A DNA stretch of 64,000 nucleotides from an uncultured Blautia sp. (GCA_905209435.1 CAJLTE010000007.1:1-64000), one strand, 5' to 3'; counted from the first letter of the stretch, positions 8,801-18,810 are shown. Notes: generated by a model not told the origin, from the letters alone. Made by a program: numbers and translations.

Positions 8801-11245
8801 TCAGATTCTCTTTAATGAAAAATCCTGACTTTTCAAAGTGAGATTTGGATTGTAATAAGGATCTCCATTCTTCAGGATTTCCGGCCATTTTTTCTCGAAT
8901 GTGGCAATCTCTCTGTTGAACCGTGCCACCTTCTCCGGTGTATCTTCAAGACCTCTGGACTTGGATTCATAATGATACAGTTCCGCATATGGATTATACA
9001 CGATCAGATACCCTGCCTGTCTCAGTTTCATGCAGAAGTCAATATCATTAAATGCAACTGCCAGATCCTCGGAGAGTCCATTAACTGCGTCAAAAGCAGA
9101 TTTCTTTACCATCATGCAGGCTGCTGTAACTGCACTGTAATCCTGTGCACAGATGATTCTGTGGCAGTATCCGGTAGTACCTCTCTTCTGCATAACGAAA
9201 CAATGGCCTGCGATCCCGCCGAAGCCGATCACAACGCCTGCATGCTGGATAGTGTCATCTTCATAATAGAGTCTGGCTCCTACTGCCCCCACGTCACTAC
9301 GCATACAATATCCCAACAGTTCCTCCAGGCAGTCCGGATTAATAATCTCTGTGTCATTATTCAAAAGCAACAGATACTCGCCCTTGGCAAAAGTCGCGCC
9401 AAAGTTATTGATGGCTGAATAATTAAAAACGCCATCCCAGTATACCATGTGTACTTTCGGATTTTCTGCTTCCAGTTTCTTGTAATATTCAAAAGTCGCA
9501 GGATCTGTACTATTGTTCTCTACGATAATATATTCGTAATTTCTGTAAGTAGAATTCTGCTCAATAGAATCCATACATCTCTTAAGATCGTCAATATGAT
9601 CTTTATTTGGAATGATGATAGAAATCAGTGGATCATGGTCTCTGATAAACTTCGTTCTGTACAAACCAAGATATTCTCCCTTAGAAACCTCTGCGTTAAC
9701 CCCGGTCCTGTTGTAATGTTCCTGTACTGCACGTCTTCCGGCTTCAAAAGCATAAAGTTTACTCTCCGGGTTCTCTGCTGTGGAGTCTTCATGACAGCGC
9801 CAGTGATACAGAATCTTTGGAATATGATAAATCTCTTCGTCCTTTACTGTTTCTACGCAGCGAAACACAAAGTCATAATCCTGTGCACCGTCAAATTCAC
9901 TTCTCAGTCCGCCTGTCTTCTCGATAACTTTTCGTGATACCACAAACAAATGGCAGATATAGTTTACTGTGCAGAGCAGATCCGGGTTATAATCCGGTTT
10001 AAAATGTGGCTGGAAGAATTTATGTCCATCCATTGACATCTTATCTTCATCTGTGTAGATCACCAGTGTCTGCGGTCTGTCATTCAACGCCTTCACACAC
10101 TCAAACAATGCATTCGGAGTCAGCTCATCATCATGATCCGCAAAAGCAATGAAATCACCGGCAGCAATTTCAATGGCGCTGTTAGTGTTCTGTGAAATCT
10201 GCAGTGCCTCATTATGAGAAACATATTTGATTCTCTTGTCCTTTGCTGACAATTCTTTTAACAGATCTGTCAGAGGTGACTGTGCACCGCTTCCATCAGA
10301 GAAACACAGTTCCCAGTTTGAATAAGTCTGATCCTGAAGAGATTCTACCAGTCTGCGCAGGTATTTCTCTGGTGTTTTATATAACGGCACTACAAAGGAA
10401 ATTTTCGGACTGTATTTAAATGTGGTTTTCTTCTGTTTTTCCAGTTCTCCCTTATCAGGCAGATGATGCCTGATCCATTTCTGGTAATCCGGCGGACCCT
10501 GACGGACATTTTTAACTTTCTCAACCACTTTCTCAGCCAGAGCTGTCACGCCTTGCGATTTCCAGTATCGAATGCCTTTTTCTACATATTTATCTACTTT
10601 CTTTATCAGAATATCTGCTTTTCTCAGAGGAACAACGTGTACAGTCTTCTTCTCTCCCGCATAGAAAACTACATACAGACACTTACCGGATACATTAGTG
10701 ATTTCGGAAAAGAACCCTGTCTTTCCCGGATCTGCTGCTTCTTCAAACATCTGTGTTACATCCACTCTGTCTGTTCGCTGAATTTCAGCTGCAACCGGCT
10801 GTTTATTGGCATCAAAAATACGAATAGTTACAGGTTTAGACGCAATGGCCCATCCTCTGATACGCACAGCTCCCTGTTCCACTTTTTCTTCTTCGAAATA
10901 AACCTGAGGCTTATCTCTTTTTTTATCCAGTTCACGGGCAGTAATTGAAAACCAGGTCTGCTTTTTATCCGCAAACTTTTCATAAATCACCAGCTTGTGA
11001 TAACTGCTCAGATCCTCCGGAACCTGAATCGTTGCTGTGACCTGTACTCCCTCCATACTCTCCGGATCCTTAAAACGTTCCAGCGCACTTACATTTTCAG
11101 ATTCTTTCACAGATACTTTCAACTTTTTATTATCCAGATAAACCTCCATAGTCGCTTCTTTCGGCCAGTGACCCTGAATAATATACTGAGTTTTGTCTGA
11201 TAAATGAAATCTCTCTTTTACTACTTCAAATATTTCCTTAGGCAT
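8801..11245 (-). CDS. Large two-domain GT2 glycosyltransferase with N-terminal accessory region
   Basis: An 814-residue protein. Residues 1 to about 260 form two beta-rich accessory modules (one marked by VRIRGWAI) not typical of simple GT2 enzymes. Domain A (about 270-510) has ISFVVPLYKTP, the metal motif in FADHDDELTPNALF, YTDEDKM, EFDGAQDYDF and LYHWRCH. Domain B (about 530-790) has ISIIIPNKDH, IVENNSTD, FNYSAINNFG, LLLLNNDTE and FNDIDFCMKLR. Both catalytic domains look intact. It is separated by one base from the upstream paralogue at 11247, so the pair is translationally coupled. It probably builds the repeat unit or main chain of the exported glycan; substrate unknown. Confidence 0.88.
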   Translation of the reverse strand: MPKEIFEVVKERFHLSDKTQYIIQGHWPKEATMEVYLDNKKLKVSVKESENVSALERFKDPESMEGVQVTATIQVPEDLSSYHKLVIYEKFADKKQTWFSITARELDKKRDKPQVYFEEEKVEQGAVRIRGWAIASKPVTIRIFDANKQPVAAEIQRTDRVDVTQMFEEAADPGKTGFFSEITNVSGKCLYVVFYAGEKKTVHVVPLRKADILIKKVDKYVEKGIRYWKSQGVTALAEKVVEKVKNVRQGPPDYQKWIRHHLPDKGELEKQKKTTFKYSPKISFVVPLYKTPEKYLRRLVESLQDQTYSNWELCFSDGSGAQSPLTDLLKELSAKDKRIKYVSHNEALQISQNTNSAIEIAAGDFIAFADHDDELTPNALFECVKALNDRPQTLVIYTDEDKMSMDGHKFFQPHFKPDYNPDLLCTVNYICHLFVVSRKVIEKTGGLRSEFDGAQDYDFVFRCVETVKDEEIYHIPKILYHWRCHEDSTAENPESKLYAFEAGRRAVQEHYNRTGVNAEVSKGEYLGLYRTKFIRDHDPLISIIIPNKDHIDDLKRCMDSIEQNSTYRNYEYIIVENNSTDPATFEYYKKLEAENPKVHMVYWDGVFNYSAINNFGATFAKGEYLLLLNNDTEIINPDCLEELLGYCMRSDVGAVGARLYYEDDTIQHAGVVIGFGGIAGHCFVMQKRGTTGYCHRIICAQDYSAVTAACMMVKKSAFDAVNGLSEDLAVAFNDIDFCMKLRQAGYLIVYNPYAELYHYESKSRGLEDTPEKVARFNREIATFEKKWPEILKNGDPYYNPNLTLKSQDFSLKRI

Positions 11246-11246
11246 G

Positions 11247-13745
11247 TTAATCTCCGTTTCTCTCCAGTTTTCTCAGAGAGCAGTCTGTGTTATTTAATGT
11301 CAGATTCGGACTGTAATAAGGATCTCCCTTTAACAGTTCTCTTTCCCATTTTCTGCGGAAGCAATTTACTTCTCTGGAGAAGCGCAGCTGTTTCTCCGGC
11401 GTATCTTCCATTCCTCTGGATTTTGATTCATAGTGATATAGCTCTGCATATGGGGTAAATATGATCTTCTCACCTTTACTTCTTACTTTCATACAGAGAT
11501 CAATATCATTAAATGCAACTTTCAGTTCCTCGTCAAATCCATCAACAGATTTGAAAACCGAAGTTTTTACCATCATACACGCTGCTGTAACCGCACTCAT
11601 TTCCTGTACGCAGCGCAGTCGTCCCATGTATCCTTCTGCATTCCGCGGAAGTTTACATAAAACATGTGCAGCAACACCGCCAAGACCTACCACCACCCCG
11701 GCATGCTGAATGGTATCATCCGGATAGTATAATTTGGCTCCTACCATTCCCACACCTTTCTGCTGACAGAGCTGAAGCATCTCTTCAAGCCAGGAATCTG
11801 TAATAATCTCTACATCATTATTAAGAAACAACAGGTATTCTCCCTGTGCCTCTCTTACAGCAAAGTTATTGATAGCAGAATAATTAAATTCTTTCTTCCA
11901 TGTGAGTATCCGTATATTTGGATATCTGCTTTTCAATGTTTCGTAGTATACAAAGGTCTCTTTCTCTACACTGTTGTTCTCTACGATTATAATCTCATAA
12001 TTCTTCCAGGTTGTCTTCTCTTCTATGGAAGTAATACAGAGATCCAGGTCATTGATATGATCTTTGCTCGGAATGATAATGGAAATCAGCGGCTGACCCT
12101 TGATAGCCAGATGACTTCTGTACCATCCCATTTTATCTGCCAGTTCTACAGAAGCAGAAATCTGCACTCTGTGATAGTGATCCTCAAGTGCCGTTCTTCC
12201 TGCTTCCCAGGCTTTCTGCTGCTGTTCTGGCGCAGCTGTTCTTTCATCCTTCATGCTATGGCAGAGAATCCTTGGAATATGCACGATCTGTTGTGCCTGC
12301 TCGCTGCATTTTAAGAGCATATCAAAATTCTGAGCTCCGTCATACTCCGGACTGAACCACCCTGTCTGTTCCAGAACTTCCTTACGGACTGCCCAGAACT
12401 CACCAATATAATTATTCTCTCTTAATCTGAACAGATTAAAATCCGGCTTAAATTTCGGATTATAATGCTGCTTTCCATCTGCACTGATCTGATCTTCATC
12501 TGTATAGATCATGTCTGCTTTTTTCTCAGTAACTGCCTTCACAACCCAGAAAAGAGCATCAGGCGCAGGCACTGTCTCCTGATCTGCAAAGAGAATATAA
12601 TCTCCCATTGCCAGCTTCAGTGCTGCATTCAAATTCCCGGAATCACCTTTATTTTCTGTAACCTTTTTATAAGAAATGCGAATTTCCTTTTTGTATTTCT
12701 TACGTAAAAACTCTCCTGTTTCTTCTCCGTTATTAGCATCCAACAGGCACAGCTGCCAGTTGCCGTACGTCTGGTCTGCATATGCATCGATCACGTTCTT
12801 TAATCGTTTTTCATCTGTATCAGACAGAATGATCACAATACTGATCAACGGTGAATAAGAAAAAACAGCATTCTTCTGTCTTTTCAGTTCTTTTCGGAAT
12901 GCTTCGTGGTCTTTAAGCCAGTCCTCATAATCCTGATCCCCGTCCTTAAGCTGAGAGTTTCTCACATAGCGAACAAATCTGCCAATTCCGTTCTCTTTTA
13001 TATACGCATAATTTTTCAGTCTATTCTCCAGGGACAGAATTTTCATCTGCTGATAAAGACCAGTATTTTCTCTCTTCAATTTCTTTACATTTACAGTATA
13101 TGTTTTCTGTACATCCTGCCCGCGAAAGCAGATACAGATATTCTGATTGTGTATGTTCTCCAGATTTACTGTGATGCCAAAGCCAAGATTTCTCTTCTCT
13201 TCTTCGGAAATCCCTTTCGCCTCTTCTACATCAGGACGTCTGTGCCTGGTTATCGTACATTCCAGGATTTTTCCGTCTGTACTCTGTACAAATACATCGT
13301 CTGAATCCGTCTGATTTACCACCCAGCCCTTAATGGTCAGAATATTTCCCTGCGTAATCTGCTCTTCATCAATATGATATTCTATAAGTTTGTCTGTACA
13401 GAATGCTTTTACCTGCTCTGCAGTAGCCTCCCAGATGATTTCTTTTTCATTTTCTGAACGCAGTACAAGCTGTAAATTCTTATTCTCCTGCGCAAACTGC
13501 AGAACCTCTGGTATCTTTATTATAAAACCTGCGTTTTTTATTTCTTTTATATCTTTTAAATTCTCAGCTACATCCGCTCTTTCACAGCGTGATGGTTCAG
13601 GAAAGGAGAGTTCCTTTCCTGAACCACAAAGAGAAAAATCATATGTTGTCTGGTCCTTGGTTACCGCCCATCCGGTAATTGTCAGAGTATGATTTTCTTT
13701 GTCACTGTATATCTTTTTGTCCACACTCCAAAGTATATTTCCCAT
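11247..13745 (-). CDS. Large two-domain GT2 glycosyltransferase with apparently degenerate first domain
   Basis: An 832-residue paralogue of the neighbouring gene, with an N-terminal beta-rich region (GWAV and GWVV motifs) and two GT2-like domains. In domain A the metal-binding DHDD of the paralogues is replaced by DQET (in LFADQETVPAPDALF) and the LYHWR motif reads LCHSM, although YTDED is kept, so this domain may be inactive or structural. Domain B is conventional, with ISIIIPSKDH, IIVENNS, FNYSAINNFA, LLFLNNDVE and FNDIDLCMKVR. The ATG at 13745 follows AAAGGA. It lies 19 bp after the methyltransferase-kinase gene. It may add one linkage only or act with the gene at 8801 as a hetero-complex; both are inference. 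Confidence 0.87.
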   Translation of the reverse strand: MGNILWSVDKKIYSDKENHTLTITGWAVTKDQTTYDFSLCGSGKELSFPEPSRCERADVAENLKDIKEIKNAGFIIKIPEVLQFAQENKNLQLVLRSENEKEIIWEATAEQVKAFCTDKLIEYHIDEEQITQGNILTIKGWVVNQTDSDDVFVQSTDGKILECTITRHRRPDVEEAKGISEEEKRNLGFGITVNLENIHNQNICICFRGQDVQKTYTVNVKKLKRENTGLYQQMKILSLENRLKNYAYIKENGIGRFVRYVRNSQLKDGDQDYEDWLKDHEAFRKELKRQKNAVFSYSPLISIVIILSDTDEKRLKNVIDAYADQTYGNWQLCLLDANNGEETGEFLRKKYKKEIRISYKKVTENKGDSGNLNAALKLAMGDYILFADQETVPAPDALFWVVKAVTEKKADMIYTDEDQISADGKQHYNPKFKPDFNLFRLRENNYIGEFWAVRKEVLEQTGWFSPEYDGAQNFDMLLKCSEQAQQIVHIPRILCHSMKDERTAAPEQQQKAWEAGRTALEDHYHRVQISASVELADKMGWYRSHLAIKGQPLISIIIPSKDHINDLDLCITSIEEKTTWKNYEIIIVENNSVEKETFVYYETLKSRYPNIRILTWKKEFNYSAINNFAVREAQGEYLLFLNNDVEIITDSWLEEMLQLCQQKGVGMVGAKLYYPDDTIQHAGVVVGLGGVAAHVLCKLPRNAEGYMGRLRCVQEMSAVTAACMMVKTSVFKSVDGFDEELKVAFNDIDLCMKVRSKGEKIIFTPYAELYHYESKSRGMEDTPEKQLRFSREVNCFRRKWERELLKGDPYYSPNLTLNNTDCSLRKLERNGD

Positions 13746-13764
13746 AATTAATCCTTTTATATCA

Positions 13765-15972
13765 TTATTTACGAAGTGAACGATCCTTTTTTACAGCGCG
13801 GTACATTCTCCATGCCCTGCTGTTTTCTACCTGGTCTAACAGAGCTTTTTTCTGCTCAAGTTCCTGATTCATCTGGTCCATAGCCTTTCTCTGCTCTGTA
13901 TAAGCCTTCCAGAACTTTCTTTCCGCTGTTTTCTTGTCCAGAATTTCCATCTCTATCTCTATAGTCTTCTGATTTTCCGGAACACTGTCTATAATAATCT
14001 GCGGATCATCTCCACCAAAGTAAAATTCTCCGCTGGCAATTTCATATCCCTCTGTCAAAAATTCCACAGAGTTTCCATCTCCCCAGTTCAATTTACAGAT
14101 TTTCAGTCCTTTGCTCAGTTCTCCCGGATCCAGTCGAAGTTTTACCGTATTTGCGGGAAGATTAAATTTCACATGTACCTGTTTACTTCTAAACAGATAC
14201 CTCACTGAATCTGACTCATTAAAATCGTTACCATTATCCCAGAAAATCTGAAGTTCCTCAAATAATTCCTGTTTCTTTTCTATGAAATATTCTTCTATAT
14301 CTACTCTTCCAGGAGAAATTTTCTCATACATATTCCTCATTGCTGTATGATTTCCCAATATATATTCCTGGAAATTTCGTTCCATTTCCTCGTAAACATC
14401 CATATCTTCCGGCAGAATTCCGGCTTTCTCATAGAAATTTCTGCTCTTAAGACTTCTGCGTTTATCATTCAGTTCGAGATAATAAAAAATCATACGGTAA
14501 ACCAGAAACTGAGACGGTACAGGGAATGTAAATGTCCATTCATAATCAATAACAGATACTTTGTCACCGGACAGGATAATATTGGCAGGAACAAAGTCAA
14601 TATTCGACACATCTGTACTCATCAGATCAGAACGAAGTTTCACATCCCCAAATACGCGAACAAATTCCGCTGTTTTTTCAAATGGTTTCTTCTCATGGAT
14701 ATTCTTCAATTTCTGAATATAAGTAAAAAATAATGTCTCAAGTTCCTCTGTTCTACCTTCCTCCAGAAGCTGATCCAGCTTATCTTCCAGAGTAATTCCT
14801 GTCAGATATTCCAGTTCTGCGCAGTCACCCCTGAGTGTACAATGATTTACCTCAATTGATTCTTCTTTATACATCCTGGTCAGATCTTCACAGATTGTTT
14901 CCAGCTTCTGTACATGTTCTGCAGCATTCTTCTGAGCAGGCATTTTCTTTACTGTAAGCGCTCCGTCAGCTGTCTGACTGATCTCAGTATAAATAGAAAG
15001 CTTCTGATCTCTCTCATTGGAAAATTTCACATAAACCGGCTCCATCTGCGGTTGTTCTTTTCCAATCACAAGAAGGAAGGAATTGGAAAACTGTGGATAC
15101 AGATCATTACTCAGAAGTGTGTTATATACCTGTGACTCCTGAAACAGTCCCAGACGCAGTCTGTCAAAATTGTAATCCTTCATATTCAGTTCGCCGCTGG
15201 CAGGGAGATGTCTGTCTGAATGAATACTCATCGGAAATTTATAATCTGGATATGGATAGTACCAGTCAGCTTTTAAGTTTCCTGCATTCTGCAGGATTGC
15301 ATTAAATTCTTTCTTGGAGAAAGTTTTTACTCCCTTTGTATTGGGATATCCCTGAATTCCCTCAAACAGCGTGCCAAAATGATCTTCTGTGCATCCTGCC
15401 CAGTATTTCAGTCCAAGTTTATTCTCAATAGCCAGTATGATCTTTCCGTCTGGTTTCAGATGTCTGGAAATAATTTTCAGAAAATCCACATACGGGTCCT
15501 CGCTCTGAATATAAGACTCACCATACTCAAATACGCCGATCAGAGTGATATAATCATATTTCTCTGTAAGGTTTTTCTCAATCTCCTGGAAATTTCCCAC
15601 AAGAATCTTAAGGTTATCCTGATCTCTGTGTCTATACGCATTGATCTTACTTCTCTTCATGGAAAGTTCAATGCAGGTAACCTCTTTTGCTTTCTCGCAG
15701 AGTGCCCCTGTAACAGCTCCGCATCCGGAACCGATTTCCAGAACCTTCTCATCTCCTGTAAAAGGAAGCCAGCTTAAGATATTCTCCCGGATATGAGAAA
15801 AATGATAAAGAATCGGCCAGCTTTCCCGTTCACTGATAACTCTGTTAAATTCTTCCGGTGCAAAGTCTCTGGAAATTGCAAGCATTTCGTCTTCTATCGC
15901 ACCATCACTATATAAATCCTTTCCCGGATAGCACGTGGTATCCAGAATTACTTTTCCGATTTTTTCTTCCAT
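13765..15972 (-). CDS. Methyltransferase-kinase-coiled-coil protein (WbdD-like architecture)
   Basis: A 735-residue fusion. The N-terminal class I SAM-dependent methyltransferase domain (about residues 70-260) has motif I VLEIGSGCG and a following CIEL acidic strand end. The middle part carries an aminoglycoside-phosphotransferase/protein-kinase-like active site: NIDFVPANII near residue 457, where Asp and Asn take the catalytic-loop positions, and IDYEWTF near 474 as the metal-binding Asp. The C-terminus (about 690-735) is a charged Q/E/K-rich coiled coil. In E. coli O8/O9a, WbdD has the same order (methyltransferase, kinase, coiled coil) and caps the polymer with phosphate and methyl, setting chain length. 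Here it sits directly downstream of an ABC exporter. Function as a chain terminator is inference from architecture and context. Confidence 0.82.
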   Translation of the reverse strand: MEEKIGKVILDTTCYPGKDLYSDGAIEDEMLAISRDFAPEEFNRVISERESWPILYHFSHIRENILSWLPFTGDEKVLEIGSGCGAVTGALCEKAKEVTCIELSMKRSKINAYRHRDQDNLKILVGNFQEIEKNLTEKYDYITLIGVFEYGESYIQSEDPYVDFLKIISRHLKPDGKIILAIENKLGLKYWAGCTEDHFGTLFEGIQGYPNTKGVKTFSKKEFNAILQNAGNLKADWYYPYPDYKFPMSIHSDRHLPASGELNMKDYNFDRLRLGLFQESQVYNTLLSNDLYPQFSNSFLLVIGKEQPQMEPVYVKFSNERDQKLSIYTEISQTADGALTVKKMPAQKNAAEHVQKLETICEDLTRMYKEESIEVNHCTLRGDCAELEYLTGITLEDKLDQLLEEGRTEELETLFFTYIQKLKNIHEKKPFEKTAEFVRVFGDVKLRSDLMSTDVSNIDFVPANIILSGDKVSVIDYEWTFTFPVPSQFLVYRMIFYYLELNDKRRSLKSRNFYEKAGILPEDMDVYEEMERNFQEYILGNHTAMRNMYEKISPGRVDIEEYFIEKKQELFEELQIFWDNGNDFNESDSVRYLFRSKQVHVKFNLPANTVKLRLDPGELSKGLKICKLNWGDGNSVEFLTEGYEIASGEFYFGGDDPQIIIDSVPENQKTIEIEMEILDKKTAERKFWKAYTEQRKAMDQMNQELEQKKALLDQVENSRAWRMYRAVKKDRSLRK

Positions 15973-16017
15973 ATATATTCCTCGCGCTGTTTTTATTTTC
16001 GCCCTGATATCTGCAAT

Positions 16018-17337
16018 CTATTCTCCGCACCGGACTTCCACTTTGGAATCCATATCATAAAATCCAACTGTATTCTTGCTGGAAATGACAGTTATATTAC
16101 ATGCATCGTAAAGTCTGTGAAATACTGTGAAATCTCCATTCTTATACCCGGTACATCCAAACGACAGGAGATACTCTCCCCCCTGAAGATTCATATTCTG
16201 TGTAAAAATCACAGTACATACATCCCCTTTTCCGGAACGTTCTACTTTTGCATTTTCATACATGGTATTTGTACCCGTAATCTCTGTGCCCTGAATGTTC
16301 TTGAAAGTGTATGCCATGATCGGCTCCTGAATATCCTCATTAAAGCGAACCTTCATACGGATCTTAAACTCGCTTCCTTTTTCAATAGTATTAGAACACA
16401 TTCCTTTGTCATCGATCACCCGGAAGTCTGTGATTTCGGCCATGCGGCTTCCGTATTCCAGCATATTCGGATTCACCTGAAAATCTCCCAGATTTTCACT
16501 GTCTGCTACCTGTATCTGCTCTTCACTGTCAGACTCATTCTGTTTCACAGGATTCTGTCCTACCAGGAGCTGCTTGTACAGGTCAACCATCTGTTTCGGT
16601 GAACCCTCATCCAGCTTCACTCCCTTATTCAGTAGCACAACTCTGTCGCAGTACTTGGAAACACTACTCAGATCGTGACTTACAAAAAGGATCGTCTTGC
16701 CCTGTTTCTTAAATTCTTCAAACTTATGGTAACATTTCGCCTGAAAAAATACGTCACCTACCGATAATGCCTCATCTACAACCAAAATCTCAGGATCAAT
16801 ATTAATCGCCACAGCAAAAGCCAGACGCACGAACATACCACTGGAATATGTTTTTACCGGCTGATGGATAAAGTCTCCAATGTCTGCAAATTCCAGAATA
16901 TCATTCAGTCTGGCATCAATCTCTTCTTTTGAAAAACCGATCATAGTTCCATTCAGATATACGTTCTCGAGACCTGAATATTCCATATTGAATCCGGCTC
17001 CCAGCTCAAGCAGCGCAGAAATTCTTCCATCTACCTTTACTTCTCCTGCTGTAGGAGTCAGAACACCGGTGATAATCTTCAGAATTGTGGATTTACCGGA
17101 ACCATTAGTTCCGATAATACCCACACACTCTCCTTCATAAATATCAAAGTTTACATCATGAAGTGCATAATGCTCTTTGTAAAGTTTCTTTCTGGTAAGC
17201 CCAAGTGCTTCCTTGAGTCTGTCAGAGGGCTTATCATATAATTTATACATCTTGGTGAGGTCTTTCACCTGAATTACTTTCTTGTTCTCCACGTTATTGT
17301 TAATTCCTTTCTGCCATACCTGTATCTCTAAAGTCAT
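16018..17337 (-). CDS. Polysaccharide ABC exporter ATPase with C-terminal Wzt-like recognition domain
   Basis: ATP-binding subunit of a Wzm/Wzt (TagG/TagH) exporter for lipid-linked polysaccharide. Walker A GTNGSGKST lies near residue 77, the signature YSSGMFVRLA near 165 and Walker B ILVVDEA near 187, followed by the switch His in LFVSHDL. After about residue 260 comes a Ser/Glu/Asn linker and then a beta-sandwich-type domain (about 295-435) matching the Wzt C-terminal domain, which in O8/O9a systems binds the modified non-reducing end of the glycan. The length (439) fits the long Wzt class. The start is uncertain: the ATG at 17337 has no clear ribosome binding site, and a GTG at 17292 follows AAAGGA. 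The permease is immediately upstream and the WbdD-like protein immediately downstream. Confidence 0.93.
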   Translation of the reverse strand: MTLEIQVWQKGINNNVENKKVIQVKDLTKMYKLYDKPSDRLKEALGLTRKKLYKEHYALHDVNFDIYEGECVGIIGTNGSGKSTILKIITGVLTPTAGEVKVDGRISALLELGAGFNMEYSGLENVYLNGTMIGFSKEEIDARLNDILEFADIGDFIHQPVKTYSSGMFVRLAFAVAINIDPEILVVDEALSVGDVFFQAKCYHKFEEFKKQGKTILFVSHDLSSVSKYCDRVVLLNKGVKLDEGSPKQMVDLYKQLLVGQNPVKQNESDSEEQIQVADSENLGDFQVNPNMLEYGSRMAEITDFRVIDDKGMCSNTIEKGSEFKIRMKVRFNEDIQEPIMAYTFKNIQGTEITGTNTMYENAKVERSGKGDVCTVIFTQNMNLQGGEYLLSFGCTGYKNGDFTVFHRLYDACNITVISSKNTVGFYDMDSKVEVRCGE

Positions 17338-17369
17338 TATTCACAGGTAATTCCCTGCAAGGAGTTTTT

Positions 17370-18185
17370 TTAAAGCACATCTGCAAAATGTATGCGCAGG
17401 CGTTTAAATACCCATCCGCCAAATAAGAAACACAGTATTGTAAATATCCAGAAATAAATAGTCCATCCTGCATGTTCCCAGAACCAGGATTTCATCAGAA
17501 ATGTATCTCTGTATCCGGAAACAACATAATATATCGGATTCAGTTTCAAAATCTTCATAATTACAGGATGTCCCTGCAAAGGTGAATTCTCAACGATCCA
17601 CATGATCGGTGTGAGCCATACACCTACCTGAAGTGCGATATTGATGATCTGTGTCAGGTCTCTGAAAAAAATAACAATCGCACTGGTCGCATAGGATAAT
17701 CCAAGTACCAGAATGAATACGCATCCACTGTAATAAATGAGCTGCAAATAATAAAGATCAGGAAATTTCCCATAAGCAGCATACAGAACAATCGTAAACA
17801 GTACAAAAAATGCATGTACAAACATAGCAGAAATAATCTTGACTACCGGAAGAACACTGATATTAAAGACTACTTTTTTTACCAGATAGTTATATTCCAG
17901 CAGAGAGTTCGTTCCTCCGATCAATGCATCCTGGAAAAAGAACCATGGTACGATACCTGCTACCAGATACAGAACAAAGGGAACTCCCAGATCTCCGGTT
18001 CCTGAGCGAAAGCCTACAGAGAATACAAACCAATATACCAGAATTGTGATCACAGGCTGAATAAACGCCCATACGATTCCAAGATAAGAGCCGGCATATC
18101 TTGTTTTAAAGTCATTCTTTGCCAGCTTTGCCACAAGCCGTCTGTTTTTATAAATATCCTTGGGTAAAGAAAAAATTGTACTCAA
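17370..18185 (-). CDS. Polysaccharide ABC exporter permease (Wzm/TagG-type)
   Basis: A 271-residue ABC-2-type membrane subunit with six predicted membrane helices. The N-terminal LVAKLAKNDFKTRYAGS segment is the usual cytosolic amphipathic entry, and the AFIQPVITILVYWFVFS and LTPIMWIVE helices are characteristic of Wzm/TagG/RfbA permeases. Start codon is TTG at 18185 with AGGAG nine bases upstream. It lies 12 bp downstream of rfbC and 32 bp upstream of its ATPase. It should translocate the complete undecaprenyl-linked glycan across the membrane. Confidence 0.92.
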   Translation of the reverse strand: MSTIFSLPKDIYKNRRLVAKLAKNDFKTRYAGSYLGIVWAFIQPVITILVYWFVFSVGFRSGTGDLGVPFVLYLVAGIVPWFFFQDALIGGTNSLLEYNYLVKKVVFNISVLPVVKIISAMFVHAFFVLFTIVLYAAYGKFPDLYYLQLIYYSGCVFILVLGLSYATSAIVIFFRDLTQIINIALQVGVWLTPIMWIVENSPLQGHPVIMKILKLNPIYYVVSGYRDTFLMKSWFWEHAGWTIYFWIFTILCFLFGGWVFKRLRIHFADVL

Positions 18186-18197
18186 TCTCTTGTTCTC

Positions 18198-18752
18198 CTA
18201 TTTGCGATAATCCTTGAAGCTTCCCCATTTTGTATCTTTGTCAGAAAAGCTTAATTCCATTCCTTCCGGGATCGGCCATTCCACTCCGATATCAGGATCA
18301 TTCCAGATCAGACCACCCTCATCGTTTGGATGATAGAAGTCAGAGCATTTATAAACAAATTCTGCATGATCAGAAAGTACCAGAAATCCGTGTGCAAATC
18401 CCTTAGGAATAAAGAACTGTTTTTTGTTCTCTGCTGAAAGTACAACACCGAACCATTTTCCGTATGTTTCGGAACCTTCGCGAAGATCTACTGCTACGTC
18501 AAATACCTCTCCGTTTACTACACGGACCAGCTTATCCTGCGGATAATTAATCTGGAAATGCAGTCCGCGGAGTACTCCTTTGTGAGAGCTGGACTGGTTG
18601 TCCTGTACAAACTCCACATCAATTCCGGCTTCTTTAAAATCATTGTAGTTATAGGTTTCCATGAAATATCCTCTGGCATCTCCGAAAACTGTTGGTTCTA
18701 CTACTTTTAATCCCTTGATTCCGCCACACTCTGTTACTTTGATTTTTCCCAT
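18198..18752 (-). CDS. rfbC: dTDP-4-dehydrorhamnose 3,5-epimerase
   Basis: Cytoplasmic cupin-fold epimerase that converts dTDP-4-keto-6-deoxy-D-glucose to dTDP-4-keto-L-rhamnose in dTDP-L-rhamnose synthesis. It shows FGDARGYFMETYN, the catalytic-His region KGVLRGLHFQ, KLVRVVNGEVFDVAVDLR and FIPKGFAHGFLVLSD. At 184 residues it has the family length. The ATG at 18752 is chosen because AGAGGA lies just upstream; a longer in-frame reading to 18845 would overlap the carboxypeptidase gene. The partner genes rfbA, rfbB and rfbD are not in the window, so the pathway must be completed elsewhere or the enzyme serves a related deoxysugar. Confidence 0.95.
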   Translation of the reverse strand: MGKIKVTECGGIKGLKVVEPTVFGDARGYFMETYNYNDFKEAGIDVEFVQDNQSSSHKGVLRGLHFQINYPQDKLVRVVNGEVFDVAVDLREGSETYGKWFGVVLSAENKKQFFIPKGFAHGFLVLSDHAEFVYKCSDFYHPNDEGGLIWNDPDIGVEWPIPEGMELSFSDKDTKWGSFKDYRK

Positions 18753-18810
18753 TTTGTTTTCCTCTTTTCTGTTAATATTTATTCTGTATCCGTTCAGCCA
18801 ACTATCGGCG

